A stretch of 64,000 nucleotides of DNA. It comes from JANQTF01 sp041741415. Lineage in GTDB: Bacteria > Bacteroidota > Bacteroidia > J057. This document shows, piece after piece, positions 7,867 to 16,992 of this stretch (positions are counted from its first letter, which is position 1; each line of letters opens with the position of its first letter). The notes below the pieces were generated by a model. That model searched no databases. It worked only from the letters and a program-made list of their open reading frames with translations, and was not told the origin of the DNA. Location: contig JBGSKC010000036.1 of the NCBI GenBank assembly GCA_041741415.1, forward strand, positions 310,001-374,000, read 5' to 3'. The position numbers were made by a program, and so were the translations under genes.

Positions 7867-7940
7867 CCTTCGCTACACCCTGTCAACGTCCATAAAAAGC
7901 GATATCGTTGAATTATTTTTTCCACAAAAAAGGACAGTTA

Positions 7941-7971
7941 TTTGGAATTTATTGCGCAACCCGTTAATTTG
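7941..7971 (+). promoter_or_regulatory. Putative Bacteroidota promoter of the NtrC-type regulator
   Basis: TTTGG (7941-7945) and TTAATTTG (7964-7971) are separated by 19 bases, which matches the -33 TTTG / -7 TAnnTTTG pattern with one mismatch; the gene starts 25 bases downstream. Confidence 0.5.
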
Positions 7972-7995
7972 TGTTCTCAAAATTAGACAGTCGCA

Positions 7996-9348
7996 ATGTC
8001 CAATATTCTCATCATCGACGACGATCCCATCATTCGGGACACCCTCCAGGAGATTCTGGAGTATGAAAACTACGAAATCGACCTGGCGGTGGACGGCGAA
8101 GAAGGCCTGGCCAAGGTGCTGGCCGGAAATTATGACGCGGTAATCTGCGACATCAAGATGCCCAAAATGAACGGCATCGAGGTGTTGGAGCGGGCTGTGG
8201 GCGAAAAACCCGATTCCACCTTTGTGATGATTTCGGGCCACGGCGACATCGACACTGCCGTTGAAGCCACCAAGAAGGGCGCTTACGACTTTTTGTCCAA
8301 GCCGCCGGATCTCAACCGCCTGTTGCTCACCGTTCGCAATGCCATTGAAAAAACGGGCCTCGTGACCGAAACCAAACGCCTCAAGCGCAAGGTTTCCAAA
8401 ACCCGCGACATCATCGGCGACTCGCCCGTGATGGCCAAAGTGAAGGAAACAATTGAACGGGTGGCCCCCACCGATGCCCGCGTGCTGGTAACAGGTTCCA
8501 ACGGAACCGGCAAAGAACTTGTCGCCCGCTGGATTCACGAGAAAAGCCCAAGACATGAGGGACCACTGGTAGAGGTAAACTGCGCTGCCATTCCTTCTGA
8601 ACTGATTGAATCTGAGCTCTTTGGTCACGAAAAAGGCTCCTTTACCGGTGCCCACAAGCAGCGGATCGGCAAATTTGAACAGGCCCACACGGGCACCCTT
8701 TTCCTCGACGAAATCGGCGACATGAGCCTCTCGGCCCAGGCCAAAGTGCTACGCGCCCTGCAGGAAAGCCGGATTTCCAGAATTGGCTCCGACAAGCAGA
8801 TCCAGGTAGACGTGCGCGTGGTGGCGGCTACCAACAAAGACTTGCAGGCTGAAATCGAGCGCGGAAATTTCCGCGAGGATTTGTACCACCGCCTCTCCGT
8901 GATCCTGATCCACGTGCCGCCGCTCAACGAGCGCCGCGACGATATTCCGGCCATTGCCTCCTCCTTTCTCAGCGAAATTGCCGAGGAATATGGTTACCAA
9001 AAGTTGCGCATCGACGCCGACGCCATGGCAGAATTGCAGCGGCTGGAGTGGACAGGCAACGTGCGGGAACTCCACAACGTGATGGAGCGGCTGGCCATTC
9101 TGGCAAACGGCCCCATTACCCTGCAAAATGTGCTGGATTATGCAGTGCCGCCAACCAGGAAAAAGGGCAAAAATCAATTTGACCAGTTTGATAAATTCCA
9201 GGAATTCAAAGACCAAGTCGAAAAGGAATTTATTCAGCACAAGCTGGAGCAGAACGCCTGGAACGTGTCGAAAACAGCCGAACTGATTGATATTCAGCGG
9301 AGCCACCTGTACAACAAGATGGAAAAATACGGCCTGCGGCGGGAGTAG
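7996..9348 (+). CDS. Sigma-54-dependent response regulator (NtrC family)
   Basis: A 450-residue regulator with three domains: a receiver (1-120; acidic pocket IIDDDP, phospho-acceptor Asp about residue 52 in VICDIKMP, conserved Lys in LSKPP), an AAA+ sigma-54 activator domain (about 140-365; Walker A GSNGTGKE, Walker B LFLDEIGD, arginine-rich sensor region) and a Fis-type helix-turn-helix at the C-terminus (NVSKTAELIDIQRSHLYNKM). The sigma-54 contact loop reads GSFTGA (about 213-218) rather than the canonical GAFTGA. No histidine kinase gene is adjacent, so its partner is elsewhere. Targets are unknown. Confidence 0.93.
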   Translation: MSNILIIDDDPIIRDTLQEILEYENYEIDLAVDGEEGLAKVLAGNYDAVICDIKMPKMNGIEVLERAVGEKPDSTFVMISGHGDIDTAVEATKKGAYDFLSKPPDLNRLLLTVRNAIEKTGLVTETKRLKRKVSKTRDIIGDSPVMAKVKETIERVAPTDARVLVTGSNGTGKELVARWIHEKSPRHEGPLVEVNCAAIPSELIESELFGHEKGSFTGAHKQRIGKFEQAHTGTLFLDEIGDMSLSAQAKVLRALQESRISRIGSDKQIQVDVRVVAATNKDLQAEIERGNFREDLYHRLSVILIHVPPLNERRDDIPAIASSFLSEIAEEYGYQKLRIDADAMAELQRLEWTGNVRELHNVMERLAILANGPITLQNVLDYAVPPTRKKGKNQFDQFDKFQEFKDQVEKEFIQHKLEQNAWNVSKTAELIDIQRSHLYNKMEKYGLRRE

Positions 9349-9364
9349 CAAACTATCATGCCAT

Positions 9365-9433
9365 GGGAAGCAGGAGGCAGTCAGCGGTTGATTCAACTGC
9401 CCGCATCTGCCTTCTGCTTCCCGCATTTTTTTT
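9365..9433. terminator. Long hairpin with T-run between convergent genes
   Basis: GGGAAGCAGGAGGCAG (9365-9380) pairs with CTGCCTTCTGCTTCCC (9407-9422) at 15 of 16 positions plus a G-T wobble, followed by TTTTTTTT at 9426-9433. It ends the regulator transcript; the T-run runs into the TAA of the convergent fabG-like gene (9432-9434). Confidence 0.7.
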
Positions 9434-10175
9434 ACACCACCAGGCCTCCGTCCACACTCAGGGTAATGCCCGTGATGAAAGCTGCTTGTTCTGAAGCGAG
9501 AAACAGGTAGGCGTTGGCAACATCCTGTGGTTGTCCCATCCGGCGAAGGGGAGTTTTGGTGAGCAGGTCGTTGAGATACTCTGCAGGGATGGTATTGATC
9601 ATGTCGGTTTGGATAAAACCGGGAGCTACAGCATTCAAGGTAATGCCCTTAGGGCCAAACTCGCGTGCCCAGACCTTTGTGAGGCCAATGAGGCCTGCTT
9701 TGGCTGCCACGTAGTTTGCCTGGCCAAAATTGCCATACAAGGCCACTACCGAAGAAGCATTCAGAATGCGGCCCCATCCCCGGGCTGCCATAAAGGGATA
9801 AACTGCTTTGGTACAGTGAAAGACGCCGCTCAGGTTCACATCAATCACCGATTGCCACTGGGCTTCGGTCATGTTTTTGGTGGAGCTGTCGCGGGTAATG
9901 CCGGCATTGTTAACGAGGATGTCGATTCGCCCGAAGCGATCGGCTACGGCCTGCGCCGCCGCCTCCACCGACCCCTTTTCCGCTGTATTGAGAAGCTGAA
10001 AATCAACCTCAAACCCCTGCGCCAACCATTCCTTCAGGGCCAGTTCTCCTCCCTCGCGGTCAATGTCCCAGACAGACACCCCGGCACCGGCTTCCAGAAA
10101 AGTCTGGGCCGTTACTTTGCCAATTCCGCGGGAGCCGCCCGTGATGATGGCGACTTTGTCTTGCAGTTGTTTCAT
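9432..10175 (-). CDS. fabG: 3-oxoacyl-ACP reductase-like short-chain dehydrogenase
   Basis: The ATG at 10175 gives 247 residues, standard for FabG. It shows the Rossmann loop TGGSRGIG near residue 11, NNAGIT, the catalytic Ser in NASSVVA and the Tyr-x3-Lys motif in YVAAKAG, and the C-terminal TGITLSVDGGLVV. It would reduce 3-oxoacyl-ACP (or acyl-CoA) with NADPH. No other fatty-acid genes are nearby, so a role in a different pathway, such as acetoacetyl-CoA reduction, cannot be excluded; the adjoining genes (dinB-like, folA) do not help. Confidence 0.85.
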   Translation of the reverse strand: MKQLQDKVAIITGGSRGIGKVTAQTFLEAGAGVSVWDIDREGGELALKEWLAQGFEVDFQLLNTAEKGSVEAAAQAVADRFGRIDILVNNAGITRDSSTKNMTEAQWQSVIDVNLSGVFHCTKAVYPFMAARGWGRILNASSVVALYGNFGQANYVAAKAGLIGLTKVWAREFGPKGITLNAVAPGFIQTDMINTIPAEYLNDLLTKTPLRRMGQPQDVANAYLFLASEQAAFITGITLSVDGGLVV

Positions 10176-10219
10176 GAAGCAAATGACTGGCTCATCCGGA
10201 AACCTTCCCTCAGCGGTCA

Positions 10220-10762
10220 TTATCCGGCATTTTCGTAGCGCTCCTTCAAAATATGAAGGTGATGCCGCTCATGCCCGGCCATGATGGCAACCTGTGCGCG
10301 CAGGCTCACCGGATGGCCATTGGCAATTCCGATATGCAGATAGCTGTTCGCTGGAAAGTTCGCCAGCATCGCCATGGTTCCGGCGCGAACCGCCCTATAC
10401 TCATCGAGCAGGATATCGAGGCTTCGCTGGTTAGCGTCCCCGGCTTCTACATACATGTTCTCATCGAAGCTTTCCATCGGTGTATTATCGCCGCGTGAAA
10501 TGCGGAAAGCCCGGTAGGCAAAAACCCTTTCCGCATCAATCATGTGGCCGATGACCTCCTTGATGGTCCATTTACCAGGCGCATAGCCTTGAGACAAGGC
10601 AGCCTCCGGCTGGCTTCTGACCCAGGACTCCAGCATGCCGGGACCTTCTGCCAGCATCATGAGGGGATCCTGCCCCTGGCATCTGGCCACATAACCAGCA
10701 TAAAAGGAGCCGTATTCATCGGCGGGAATGGTGGAGCGGAGGGTTACCGGATTCTGGTCCAT
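10220..10762 (-). CDS. DinB-family protein
   Basis: A 180-residue four-helix-bundle protein of the DinB/YfiT type. The putative metal-binding histidines are in the usual places: GHMIDAERVFAYR (His about 73) and GHERHHLHILKERY (His cluster about 165-170). W in GKWTIKEVIGH is also a family hallmark. Many DinB-like proteins are metal-dependent thiol transferases or hydrolases of unknown substrate. Its 5' end overlaps the 3' end of folA by 19 bases, so the two are probably cotranscribed. Confidence 0.85.
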   Translation of the reverse strand: MDQNPVTLRSTIPADEYGSFYAGYVARCQGQDPLMMLAEGPGMLESWVRSQPEAALSQGYAPGKWTIKEVIGHMIDAERVFAYRAFRISRGDNTPMESFDENMYVEAGDANQRSLDILLDEYRAVRAGTMAMLANFPANSYLHIGIANGHPVSLRAQVAIMAGHERHHLHILKERYENAG

Positions 10763-11229
10763 GTTCGGAAGGTGTAAGCGAATTCGTTGCGTTCATCGGC
10801 CTGGCAGGCTTCCAGGTCGGCAAGCTGCCAGTGTGGAGTTGGCTGAAACGGCAAAAAAGTATCTCCGTCCACGTCCGCGTGAACGAGGGTTTCATATACA
10901 GTATCCACAAGGTCTTTGGCCAGGGCTTCCTGATAGAGGCTGGCCCCGCCGATGAGGAAGACCGGATCTCCGGCGAAAGCGAGTGCTTCTTCGAGGGAGT
11001 GAACGACCTCGACCCCTTCAGCTTTCCAGAAGAGATTATTGGTCACAACGATGTGCCGCCGGTTGGGCAGCAGCCTGCCAAGTGATTCAAAGGTTTTGCG
11101 GCCCATCACGATCGTGTGTCCGGTGGTGAGCGCTTTAAACCGCCTGAGATCGGAAGAAAGTCGCCACGGCAAGCGATTGTCTATGCCAATGGCGTCATTT
11201 TCGGCTCTGGCGACGATAATGGCTAGCAT
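10744..11229 (-). CDS. folA: Dihydrofolate reductase
   Basis: A 161-residue enzyme reducing dihydrofolate to tetrahydrofolate with NADPH. Conserved elements are IVARAENDAIGIDNRLPW (substrate and Met20-loop region), the acidic Asp in SSDLRRFKALT, IVMGRKTFESLG and FLIGGASLYQEAL. Length is typical. The usual partner thyA is not in the window. It overlaps the dinB-like gene and lies 29 bases from the DUF3098 gene, forming a minus-strand cluster. Confidence 0.95.
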   Translation of the reverse strand: MLAIIVARAENDAIGIDNRLPWRLSSDLRRFKALTTGHTIVMGRKTFESLGRLLPNRRHIVVTNNLFWKAEGVEVVHSLEEALAFAGDPVFLIGGASLYQEALAKDLVDTVYETLVHADVDGDTFLPFQPTPHWQLADLEACQADERNEFAYTFRTWTRIR

Positions 11230-11258
11230 GAAGGAGGAGAAAATGGCCTGGCAAATGA

Positions 11259-11615
11259 TCAGACGGCTTCGCCACTGCTGAGAATAGCATCCTGCTTCGG
11301 CCGGTACATGATAGCAAAGATAACCTCAATGAAGCCAGCCATCACCACGATGGGGGCAATGTGAAGGGCCACGGAAAACTGGGTAGCATCCACAAAGTCG
11401 CCGACCGACATGAGCAGGAAGCCAACGACCAGCAGAAGAATGCCGCCGATGAGAAGAAGGTAATTTATGCGGGTAAAGGCGAGCACCTCGGGGCGGGTGG
11501 GAAGAGGAGCGGCAGGCATTGGCCGCTTTTTGGAGGCGGCTGCTTCTGCTGCTGGCACAGGGCGCTGTACCTTCTTGGGGGTCTGTTTGGAGGGCGATTT
11601 GGAAGAGGTTGCCAT
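11259..11615 (-). CDS. DUF3098-type two-span membrane protein
   Basis: A 118-residue protein with a basic, Pro/Ala-rich cytoplasmic N-terminus (residues 1-50, Lys-rich), then two membrane segments (about 51-69, YLLLIGGILLLVVGFLLMSV, and about 84-104). In Bacteroidota, DUF3098 proteins are typically encoded right beside ftsX, as here (25 bases). Function is unknown; an association with cell division or envelope growth is only a guilt-by-neighbour inference. Confidence 0.75.
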   Translation of the reverse strand: MATSSKSPSKQTPKKVQRPVPAAEAAASKKRPMPAAPLPTRPEVLAFTRINYLLLIGGILLLVVGFLLMSVGDFVDATQFSVALHIAPIVVMAGFIEVIFAIMYRPKQDAILSSGEAV

Positions 11616-11640
11616 GTTCAGATTTGAGTTGAGAAGCAGG

Positions 11641-12549
11641 TTAATCCTGCATCAGCTTGTCGAGGTCTTTGTTGAGATAGCGGTTGACAGCCAGATAACT
11701 ACCTGCCCATCCAAGCAGGAGGCCAATTAACACAATTCCCAGAAGCAATCCAATAAAGTCGGCGCTCCTGAGGTGCCACATGGGCAGCGGAGTTGGTGCC
11801 CAGAGGGCGAGCATGCCCCAGGCAGCCAGCACGAGAAGGCAGCCAATGAGCCCTGAGAGTGCTCCCTGCACGAGGCCCCGGGTCACAAACGGCCTGCGAA
11901 TGAAGGCCTCTGTGGCACCAATCAGCTGCATGCTTCTGATGGCAAGCCGCTGGGCGTAAATACCGAGGCGAATGGTGCCAAAGATGAGGTAAAAAGCAAT
12001 ACCCAGCAACGCAAGTCCGATCGCCAGTAGCAGCCAGGATACCACTTCCAGGTTTTCCCGCAACTGAACCATCTGCTCAAGGGGAAATTCGACAATCGAA
12101 ACAACTACCTCCTCTTCGAGACTGGCCCTGATCTTGGCCAGGCTGTCGGCATGGATGTAGGCAGGCAGCAGTTTCACCCTGAAAGAAGACGGCAAGGGAT
12201 TTAGCCCGCCGAGAGGCTCGGTAATGTCTGTTTCCCCACCAAATTTCTGCTGATATTCCTCAAGCGCCTGCAACTTGTCGACGAATTCCACTGAGCGGGT
12301 GAAATTTGCATTCTTGAGCTTCCTGGCCAGGTGATCCATGGCAGAAGGATCAGCTTCGTCCATGAGTTGGATGTCCAGGCTCAAGGCCTCCTCCACCCGT
12401 TGGGCATACCGCTGGCCCAACAAGAGATAGGAAACAAACAACCCTATGAAAAACAACATCAACGACATGCTCATCACCGTGGTGATGGCTGCCATTGTGG
12501 AGCGATTCCGGAGCTGGCGTGAAGGGTATGCAGATACTGATGTTGCCAC
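11641..12549 (-). CDS. ftsX: FtsX-like cell-division ABC permease
   Basis: I prefer the GTG at 12549 (302 residues), because the family N-terminus in this phylum begins a few residues before the SVSAYPSRQLRNRS motif; an ATG at 12597 would add an uncharacteristic hydrophobic leader. The protein has one membrane helix near the N-terminus (SMSLMLFFIGLFVSYLLLG), a periplasmic domain of about 120 residues and three C-terminal helices, the FtsX layout. FtsX with the FtsE ATPase activates peptidoglycan hydrolases at the septum. ftsE is not in the window, which is common in this phylum. Confidence 0.85.
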   Translation of the reverse strand: MATSVSAYPSRQLRNRSTMAAITTVMSMSLMLFFIGLFVSYLLLGQRYAQRVEEALSLDIQLMDEADPSAMDHLARKLKNANFTRSVEFVDKLQALEEYQQKFGGETDITEPLGGLNPLPSSFRVKLLPAYIHADSLAKIRASLEEEVVVSIVEFPLEQMVQLRENLEVVSWLLLAIGLALLGIAFYLIFGTIRLGIYAQRLAIRSMQLIGATEAFIRRPFVTRGLVQGALSGLIGCLLVLAAWGMLALWAPTPLPMWHLRSADFIGLLLGIVLIGLLLGWAGSYLAVNRYLNKDLDKLMQD

Positions 12550-12665
12550 TGCCCTAAATTTAGCTGTCAGAAACCAAAGAACGAACAGCGAAAACATTTT
12601 TCTTGTTCTGCCGCCTTCTTCTTTACCCGCTTCTCCGTTGGAAGTTCATCGACACCCTGCAAAAC

Positions 12666-13313
12666 ATGACAATTCGCACTTTTCTACTGGCTTTCCTGCT
12701 GGTCATTCGTCTGCTCACAAGCCAGGCCCAGGAGACGCGCCCCTTCACAGTTGGCTGGTTTGGCGGGGTCGGGCGTGTGGGCCCTCGGGCACCCGAAACT
12801 GTTTACCTGCTCTCTCCGACAGAATCGGCGGTGATCTGGCAGGAGGCGAAAATATCGGGCACTGCAGGGATGCGCCTCGAAGCGCACCTGGGTGAAAACG
12901 CTACTCTTCGCCTCGATATCGCTTTCGCCGATCGCGGCTACCTGGCGAATGCGCGCCGGTCCCTCGCTGGCGGGCCCTTTGTGGAAAGCACCACGAGACT
13001 CCGGCTGGGATATCTGTCGCTGCCCGTTACGGCCCGCCTTCCGCTTCACCATGGGGTAGCTTTTGTATATATCCACGGCGGGGGCATCGCTGAGTGTCTG
13101 CTGTGGACCAGTTCCAATCCCAATGACCTGAGCTCTGCTCCCTATGCTCCCTGGGGACTCGCCTACCTGATCGGGCTCGGGGCCTCCTATCCATACGCAG
13201 GGGATTCGAGGGGGTACTTTGAGTTGGGCTTCACCCGTGCCATCAGCGAATACAGGCCCGGTCAGGGCTGGCAGCCCCAAGCCCTCAGCCTCTCTGTGGG
13301 CTGGATGTTGTAG
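12666..13313 (+). CDS. Exported beta-barrel-like hypothetical protein
   Basis: The ATG at 12666 starts a 215-residue protein with signal peptide MTIRTFLLAFLLVIRLLTSQ. The mature part has alternating strands such as TLRLDIAFADRGYLA, LRLGYLSLPVTARLPL and SYPYAGDSRGYFELGFTRAI, and ends in LSLSVGWML. This fits a small outer-membrane barrel of the OMP_b-brl type. It is divergent from ftsX. No more precise family is recognised. Confidence 0.65.
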   Translation: MTIRTFLLAFLLVIRLLTSQAQETRPFTVGWFGGVGRVGPRAPETVYLLSPTESAVIWQEAKISGTAGMRLEAHLGENATLRLDIAFADRGYLANARRSLAGGPFVESTTRLRLGYLSLPVTARLPLHHGVAFVYIHGGGIAECLLWTSSNPNDLSSAPYAPWGLAYLIGLGASYPYAGDSRGYFELGFTRAISEYRPGQGWQPQALSLSVGWML

Positions 13314-13365
13314 TGAGTGATCAAATGCCTTTTCAGCCTTTGGCTGCGCCACAAACCCTCCGCGC

Positions 13366-14037
13366 TCACTCTCCCGGATGCTGAAACCCACTTGGTGGCT
13401 CAAAATGCCGACGGTAATCCCAGATCCCGGTTTCATCCGGGCGGTCTTCTTCCCGCTCCCAGGAATAGGTTTTGGAGGGCGGGTCCACTTTTTTCCGATA
13501 ATAAAAGGCCATCAGCAAGCCTGCGAGTGCTCCAAACAAATGCGACTCCCAACTGATCCCCGGCTGGGCCGGAAAAACGCCCCACACCATGCTGCCATAA
13601 AACATCGCAACCACCAGCGCCAGGCTGAGCGACCTCACGTCCCGGCGAAACACCCCGCTGAAAAACAGGAAAAAAGCCAGTGCATACACAAGACCGCTGG
13701 CTCCCAGGTGGAGGCTGCTCCGCGCCATCAGGAAGGTCCACAACCCGGTGGCAAACCATCCGGACAGCAACACCGGCCAGAAAATTTTATCATAAAACAG
13801 CTTCAACCCTGCCGCAAGGAAAAACAGGGGCGGGAGGTTGCTCAGCAAATGCTCCCAGGAACCGTGCAAAAAAGGTGCAGTGAAAATGCCATACAACTGC
13901 CCCCAGTCGCGGGGGCGAAGGGCATACTGCTGCCAATTGGCAAAGCCCAGCAGGTCGATCGCCGAGACCAAGGCCACCAGCAGGCTCAGGATCAGCGGAA
14001 ACCGCAAAACCGATATCCAGGAGGTCTGTTTGTCCAA
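13366..14037 (-). CDS. Rhomboid-family intramembrane serine protease
   Basis: A 223-residue protein with about six membrane segments. The rhomboid signatures are present: APFLHGSWEHLLSNLPPLF (the HxxxN region of the second helix), the serine motif LGASGLVYAL (Ser about residue 134) and the catalytic-histidine helix WESHLFGALAGLLMAF (His about 170). A hydrophilic tail of about 45 residues follows. Rhomboids cleave membrane-anchored substrates inside the bilayer. The substrate here is unknown. It is convergent with the barrel gene at 12666. Confidence 0.9.
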   Translation of the reverse strand: MDKQTSWISVLRFPLILSLLVALVSAIDLLGFANWQQYALRPRDWGQLYGIFTAPFLHGSWEHLLSNLPPLFFLAAGLKLFYDKIFWPVLLSGWFATGLWTFLMARSSLHLGASGLVYALAFFLFFSGVFRRDVRSLSLALVVAMFYGSMVWGVFPAQPGISWESHLFGALAGLLMAFYYRKKVDPPSKTYSWEREEDRPDETGIWDYRRHFEPPSGFQHPGE

Positions 14038-14204
14038 AGAAAAAAGGTTAGTCCTTGTAAACGAGAGGCTGTTCGGCTAAGTTTATGCTGGCGAGCTAAC
14101 TGCCACAAATCCAGATACAAAACATCCCGCCGGGGCAAAGGTAAGGACTTCCTCTGGCTTCAGGCCGGGCTTTGCCTGTTATCTTTCCCGCAATTCTCCA
14201 GGGT

Positions 14205-15749
14205 ATGCTTTTGCTCCAGGATCTTCATGTCACCTACCCGGGCAAACCGCCAGTAGAGGCAGTGAAGGGCGTGACAATGTCATGCCCCCAAGGCTGCACC
14301 ACCGTGCTGCTGGGTGCCTCCGGGAGTGGAAAAACGGCCATTTCAATGGCTGCCCTGGGCTTGCTACCACCTGGCAGCACAGTTCAGGGAGAGCTTATCT
14401 GGCAGGAAAACCAGCAAAGCACTCCGCTTAACGCCCTCAAGCCTGAAGCCCGGCGCACCTGGACTGGCCAGCACTTCGGCTGGGTGGCGCAGGGCGCTCA
14501 AAGCGCGCTTCATCCAACCCGGACCATCTCCAGCCTGCTTGGCGAAGCAGTAAGGGTCCATTGCCCAACCTGGGACCAGCAGCGCAGAATGCAGGAAATC
14601 TTCACCCTGGCTGAGGCCCTCAACCTGCACAAAAAACACCTCGACGCCTACCCTCATCAACTTTCCGGCGGTGAAAGGCAGCGCTGGCTCCTTGCCCTTG
14701 CCCTCGTATCTCAGCCCGACCTGCTCATCGCCGACGAGCCCACCACCTCGCTCGATCCCAGAAGCGAAGAACAAATGCTGAACCTGCTTCGCTGTATTCA
14801 GCAGGAGCGCGGCCTTGGCATTTTGCTGATTACGCACGACCTAACAGTGGCAGCCCGGATGGCAGATACCTGCTACCTCCTCGAAGAGGGAAAACTTCAC
14901 CCGGACAGCGGCGGGCAGATTAGCGTGCTTCGAAAGCCTGGCGGCCCTCTGGCCCCACGTCCGAAGCCAGAAGGCCAGCCTAATATCAAACCCGGAGAGC
15001 CGCTGATGACAGTGAAAGGGCTCGAAGTGCGGTATGAAGCCCGCGGAAACTGGTTCACCCGGAGCGAAAGCGTGCAGGCTTTGCACCCCCTGGATGTTGA
15101 GATTCGTCAGGGTGAATGCCTTGGCGTTGTTGGCCTGTCGGGCAGCGGCAAATCTTCCCTTGCTAAAGCCCTCCTCGGGCTGGTTCCGGCAGAGGGCAAT
15201 GTGCAATGGCATCGTCCAGAACGGCCTATGGCGCAGCGGGTGCAGCTCATTTTGCAGGACGCCTATGGGTCTTTGCACCCGAGGTTTCGAATCGGCGATG
15301 TGGTTGTGGAGGTGATTCGGCGACATCAGCCTACTCTATCCCGCTCAGAAAGGATTCTGGCAGCAAAAAAACTGCTGGAACTGGTTCAATTGCCTGTCAA
15401 GGCATTTGATAAATACCCTTCACAGTTGTCTGGAGGCGAAAGACAGCGCGCCAACCTCGCCCGGGCTTTGGCTCCTAACCCCAGCCTGCTCATTCTTGAC
15501 GAGAGCCTTTCTTCGCTTGACCGGTCGTTGCAATCGGAGATGCTGGCCCTCCTTAGGCAACTCATCGAAGAGCAGGGCAAGGCCCTGATGCTCATTAGCC
15601 ACGACCTTCACATGGTGCGCGGGTTCTGCGAAAAGCTGCTGTTGCTTGACGGCGGGCAGATAATCGAAACTGGGGATACAGAGGCCATTCTGACCACAAG
15701 CACCCACCCCGCCACGCTGGCATTGGTGCGGGCAGCCTCCCAGCTCTGA
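14205..15749 (+). CDS. Fused double ABC transporter ATPase (peptide/nickel type)
   Basis: A 514-residue protein made of two complete ABC ATPase domains: domain 1 (about 1-240; Walker A GASGSGKTA, signature LSGGERQRW, Walker B LLIADEPTT) and domain 2 (about 275-514; GLSGSGKSS, LSGGERQRAN, LLILDESLSS). This is the arrangement of YejF/GsiA-type dipeptide importers. Both sites look intact. The permease and binding-protein genes are not adjacent in this window, so it is an orphan ATPase here. The ATG at 14205 is preferred to the upstream TTG at 14172. Confidence 0.9.
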   Translation: MLLLQDLHVTYPGKPPVEAVKGVTMSCPQGCTTVLLGASGSGKTAISMAALGLLPPGSTVQGELIWQENQQSTPLNALKPEARRTWTGQHFGWVAQGAQSALHPTRTISSLLGEAVRVHCPTWDQQRRMQEIFTLAEALNLHKKHLDAYPHQLSGGERQRWLLALALVSQPDLLIADEPTTSLDPRSEEQMLNLLRCIQQERGLGILLITHDLTVAARMADTCYLLEEGKLHPDSGGQISVLRKPGGPLAPRPKPEGQPNIKPGEPLMTVKGLEVRYEARGNWFTRSESVQALHPLDVEIRQGECLGVVGLSGSGKSSLAKALLGLVPAEGNVQWHRPERPMAQRVQLILQDAYGSLHPRFRIGDVVVEVIRRHQPTLSRSERILAAKKLLELVQLPVKAFDKYPSQLSGGERQRANLARALAPNPSLLILDESLSSLDRSLQSEMLALLRQLIEEQGKALMLISHDLHMVRGFCEKLLLLDGGQIIETGDTEAILTTSTHPATLALVRAASQL

Positions 15750-15761
15750 AAAAAGAGCAGG

Positions 15762-16826
15762 CTATTCGACCCGGAGAACTTTGGTTTGATGGGCATCTTC
15801 ACCGGCCAGCCGCAGGAAATAGCTGCCTGCCGGAACCGAGTCCAGGGTCATTTTCCAGGTAAGCTGACGGCCTTGCTTGGTCTCGCTGCGCAGGATCTCG
15901 CGGCCTTGTAAATCCAGCAGGATCAACTGGCAGCGGGTTGATTGGGGGAAACTGGCATCGATGGAGAATTGCTTGTCTGCTGGGTTAGGAAACACTTTCC
16001 ATGAAGTTATCCATGACGGAGTCTGGATTGAGAGTGAGCTTTGAGCATCCAGCAGCCATTTCAGTGCATCTGTGATGAGGGCCCGGAACTGGTCGTTGCT
16101 GGAAAAATTGCTGCTGGCGTGGCCAAGAGCGGTGTAGAAGGTCCGCCCTCCTCCGGGCAATTCGCGGCAATGGGCCATCATGCGGGGCACGTCGTAAGCA
16201 TTTGAGCCAGTGGATCCCACTCTGAGGAGTTCGGTGAAACCTTCGGCGAGAAAGCCGCTTTCCCAGTAGTAGTATTCCTCCGTTTTGTTCCAGGGATCGG
16301 GCAGGTTGGTCAAAATGGGATGACCAGCTTCGCTGTGTGTCATGGTGTTCTGGTGGTTCTGGTTGGTGTGGTTGGGGCTTTGCTGCACGGAGGCTCCGGC
16401 CACAGTCTCGGCGTACCAGTCCCAGGTGCCTTTGGATCCGCCATTGGAAGACCCATGCCGGTACGTATCTGTGGCAGCATGAATGCCGAGATAGCTGCCC
16501 CCGGCGGCGATGTAGGCCTCAAAATTGGCGCGCTGCGAAGCAGAGAGGCCACTGTTGCCGGAAGTGTTGGAGAAAATCACAACAGCGTAGGTCAGGAGGT
16601 TTTCCAGCGAATTAAACTCATCTCCCTCATTGTCGCTGGTAACAGTATATTTCATTTCTGCTGCCCAGCTTTGAAACATCGCCCCGGACTGGTTGCGCGT
16701 GTTGTGGTCGTAGCCGGTGGTTTCGGTGTAGTGAAGGATTCGGATGCTTTCCTGGGCACTGATGGGTCCGAAAAAGGTAATCATCAGGACAAGGAAAGCA
16801 AAGAGGGGTTGGGCGAATTGTTTCAT
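15762..16826 (-). CDS. Secreted ThuA-domain protein with T9SS sorting signal
   Basis: The ATG at 16826 gives 354 residues: signal peptide (MKQFAQPLFAFLVLMITFF...), a ThuA/glutamine-amidotransferase-like domain (about 25-255; ILHYTETTGYDHNTRNQS, GGSYLGIHAATDTYRH, FYTALGHASSNF) and a C-terminal type A T9SS domain of about 80 residues (VFPNPADKQFSIDA ... GSYFLRLAG). ThuA-like proteins act on carbohydrates such as trehalose derivatives. The His and Asp motifs GYDHNTR and GIHAATD are kept. It is expected to be exported and anchored or released at the cell surface. Confidence 0.85.
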   Translation of the reverse strand: MKQFAQPLFAFLVLMITFFGPISAQESIRILHYTETTGYDHNTRNQSGAMFQSWAAEMKYTVTSDNEGDEFNSLENLLTYAVVIFSNTSGNSGLSASQRANFEAYIAAGGSYLGIHAATDTYRHGSSNGGSKGTWDWYAETVAGASVQQSPNHTNQNHQNTMTHSEAGHPILTNLPDPWNKTEEYYYWESGFLAEGFTELLRVGSTGSNAYDVPRMMAHCRELPGGGRTFYTALGHASSNFSSNDQFRALITDALKWLLDAQSSLSIQTPSWITSWKVFPNPADKQFSIDASFPQSTRCQLILLDLQGREILRSETKQGRQLTWKMTLDSVPAGSYFLRLAGEDAHQTKVLRVE

Positions 16827-16931
16827 AAGGGTAGGGAAAAAGGTTGCCTGGAAAAAGCGGAAGCAGGAGGCCAATTGTGGCACGGGCTCAACAACCAGAA
16901 CGATCCTATTGGGCACAAAGACCAGGCCAGG

Positions 16932-16968
16932 AAAAAAAAGGCCCCCGCCCAGTAGTTGGGCAGGGGCC
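16932..16968 (-). terminator. Strong terminator of the SprB-repeat gene
   Basis: Read on the minus strand, GGCCCCTGCCCA pairs with TGGGCGGGGGCC (one wobble) around a 5-base loop and is followed by eight T (16939 to 16932). Confidence 0.85.
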
Positions 16969-16992
16969 AGATAACTTTTGCAAAGAGACCGG

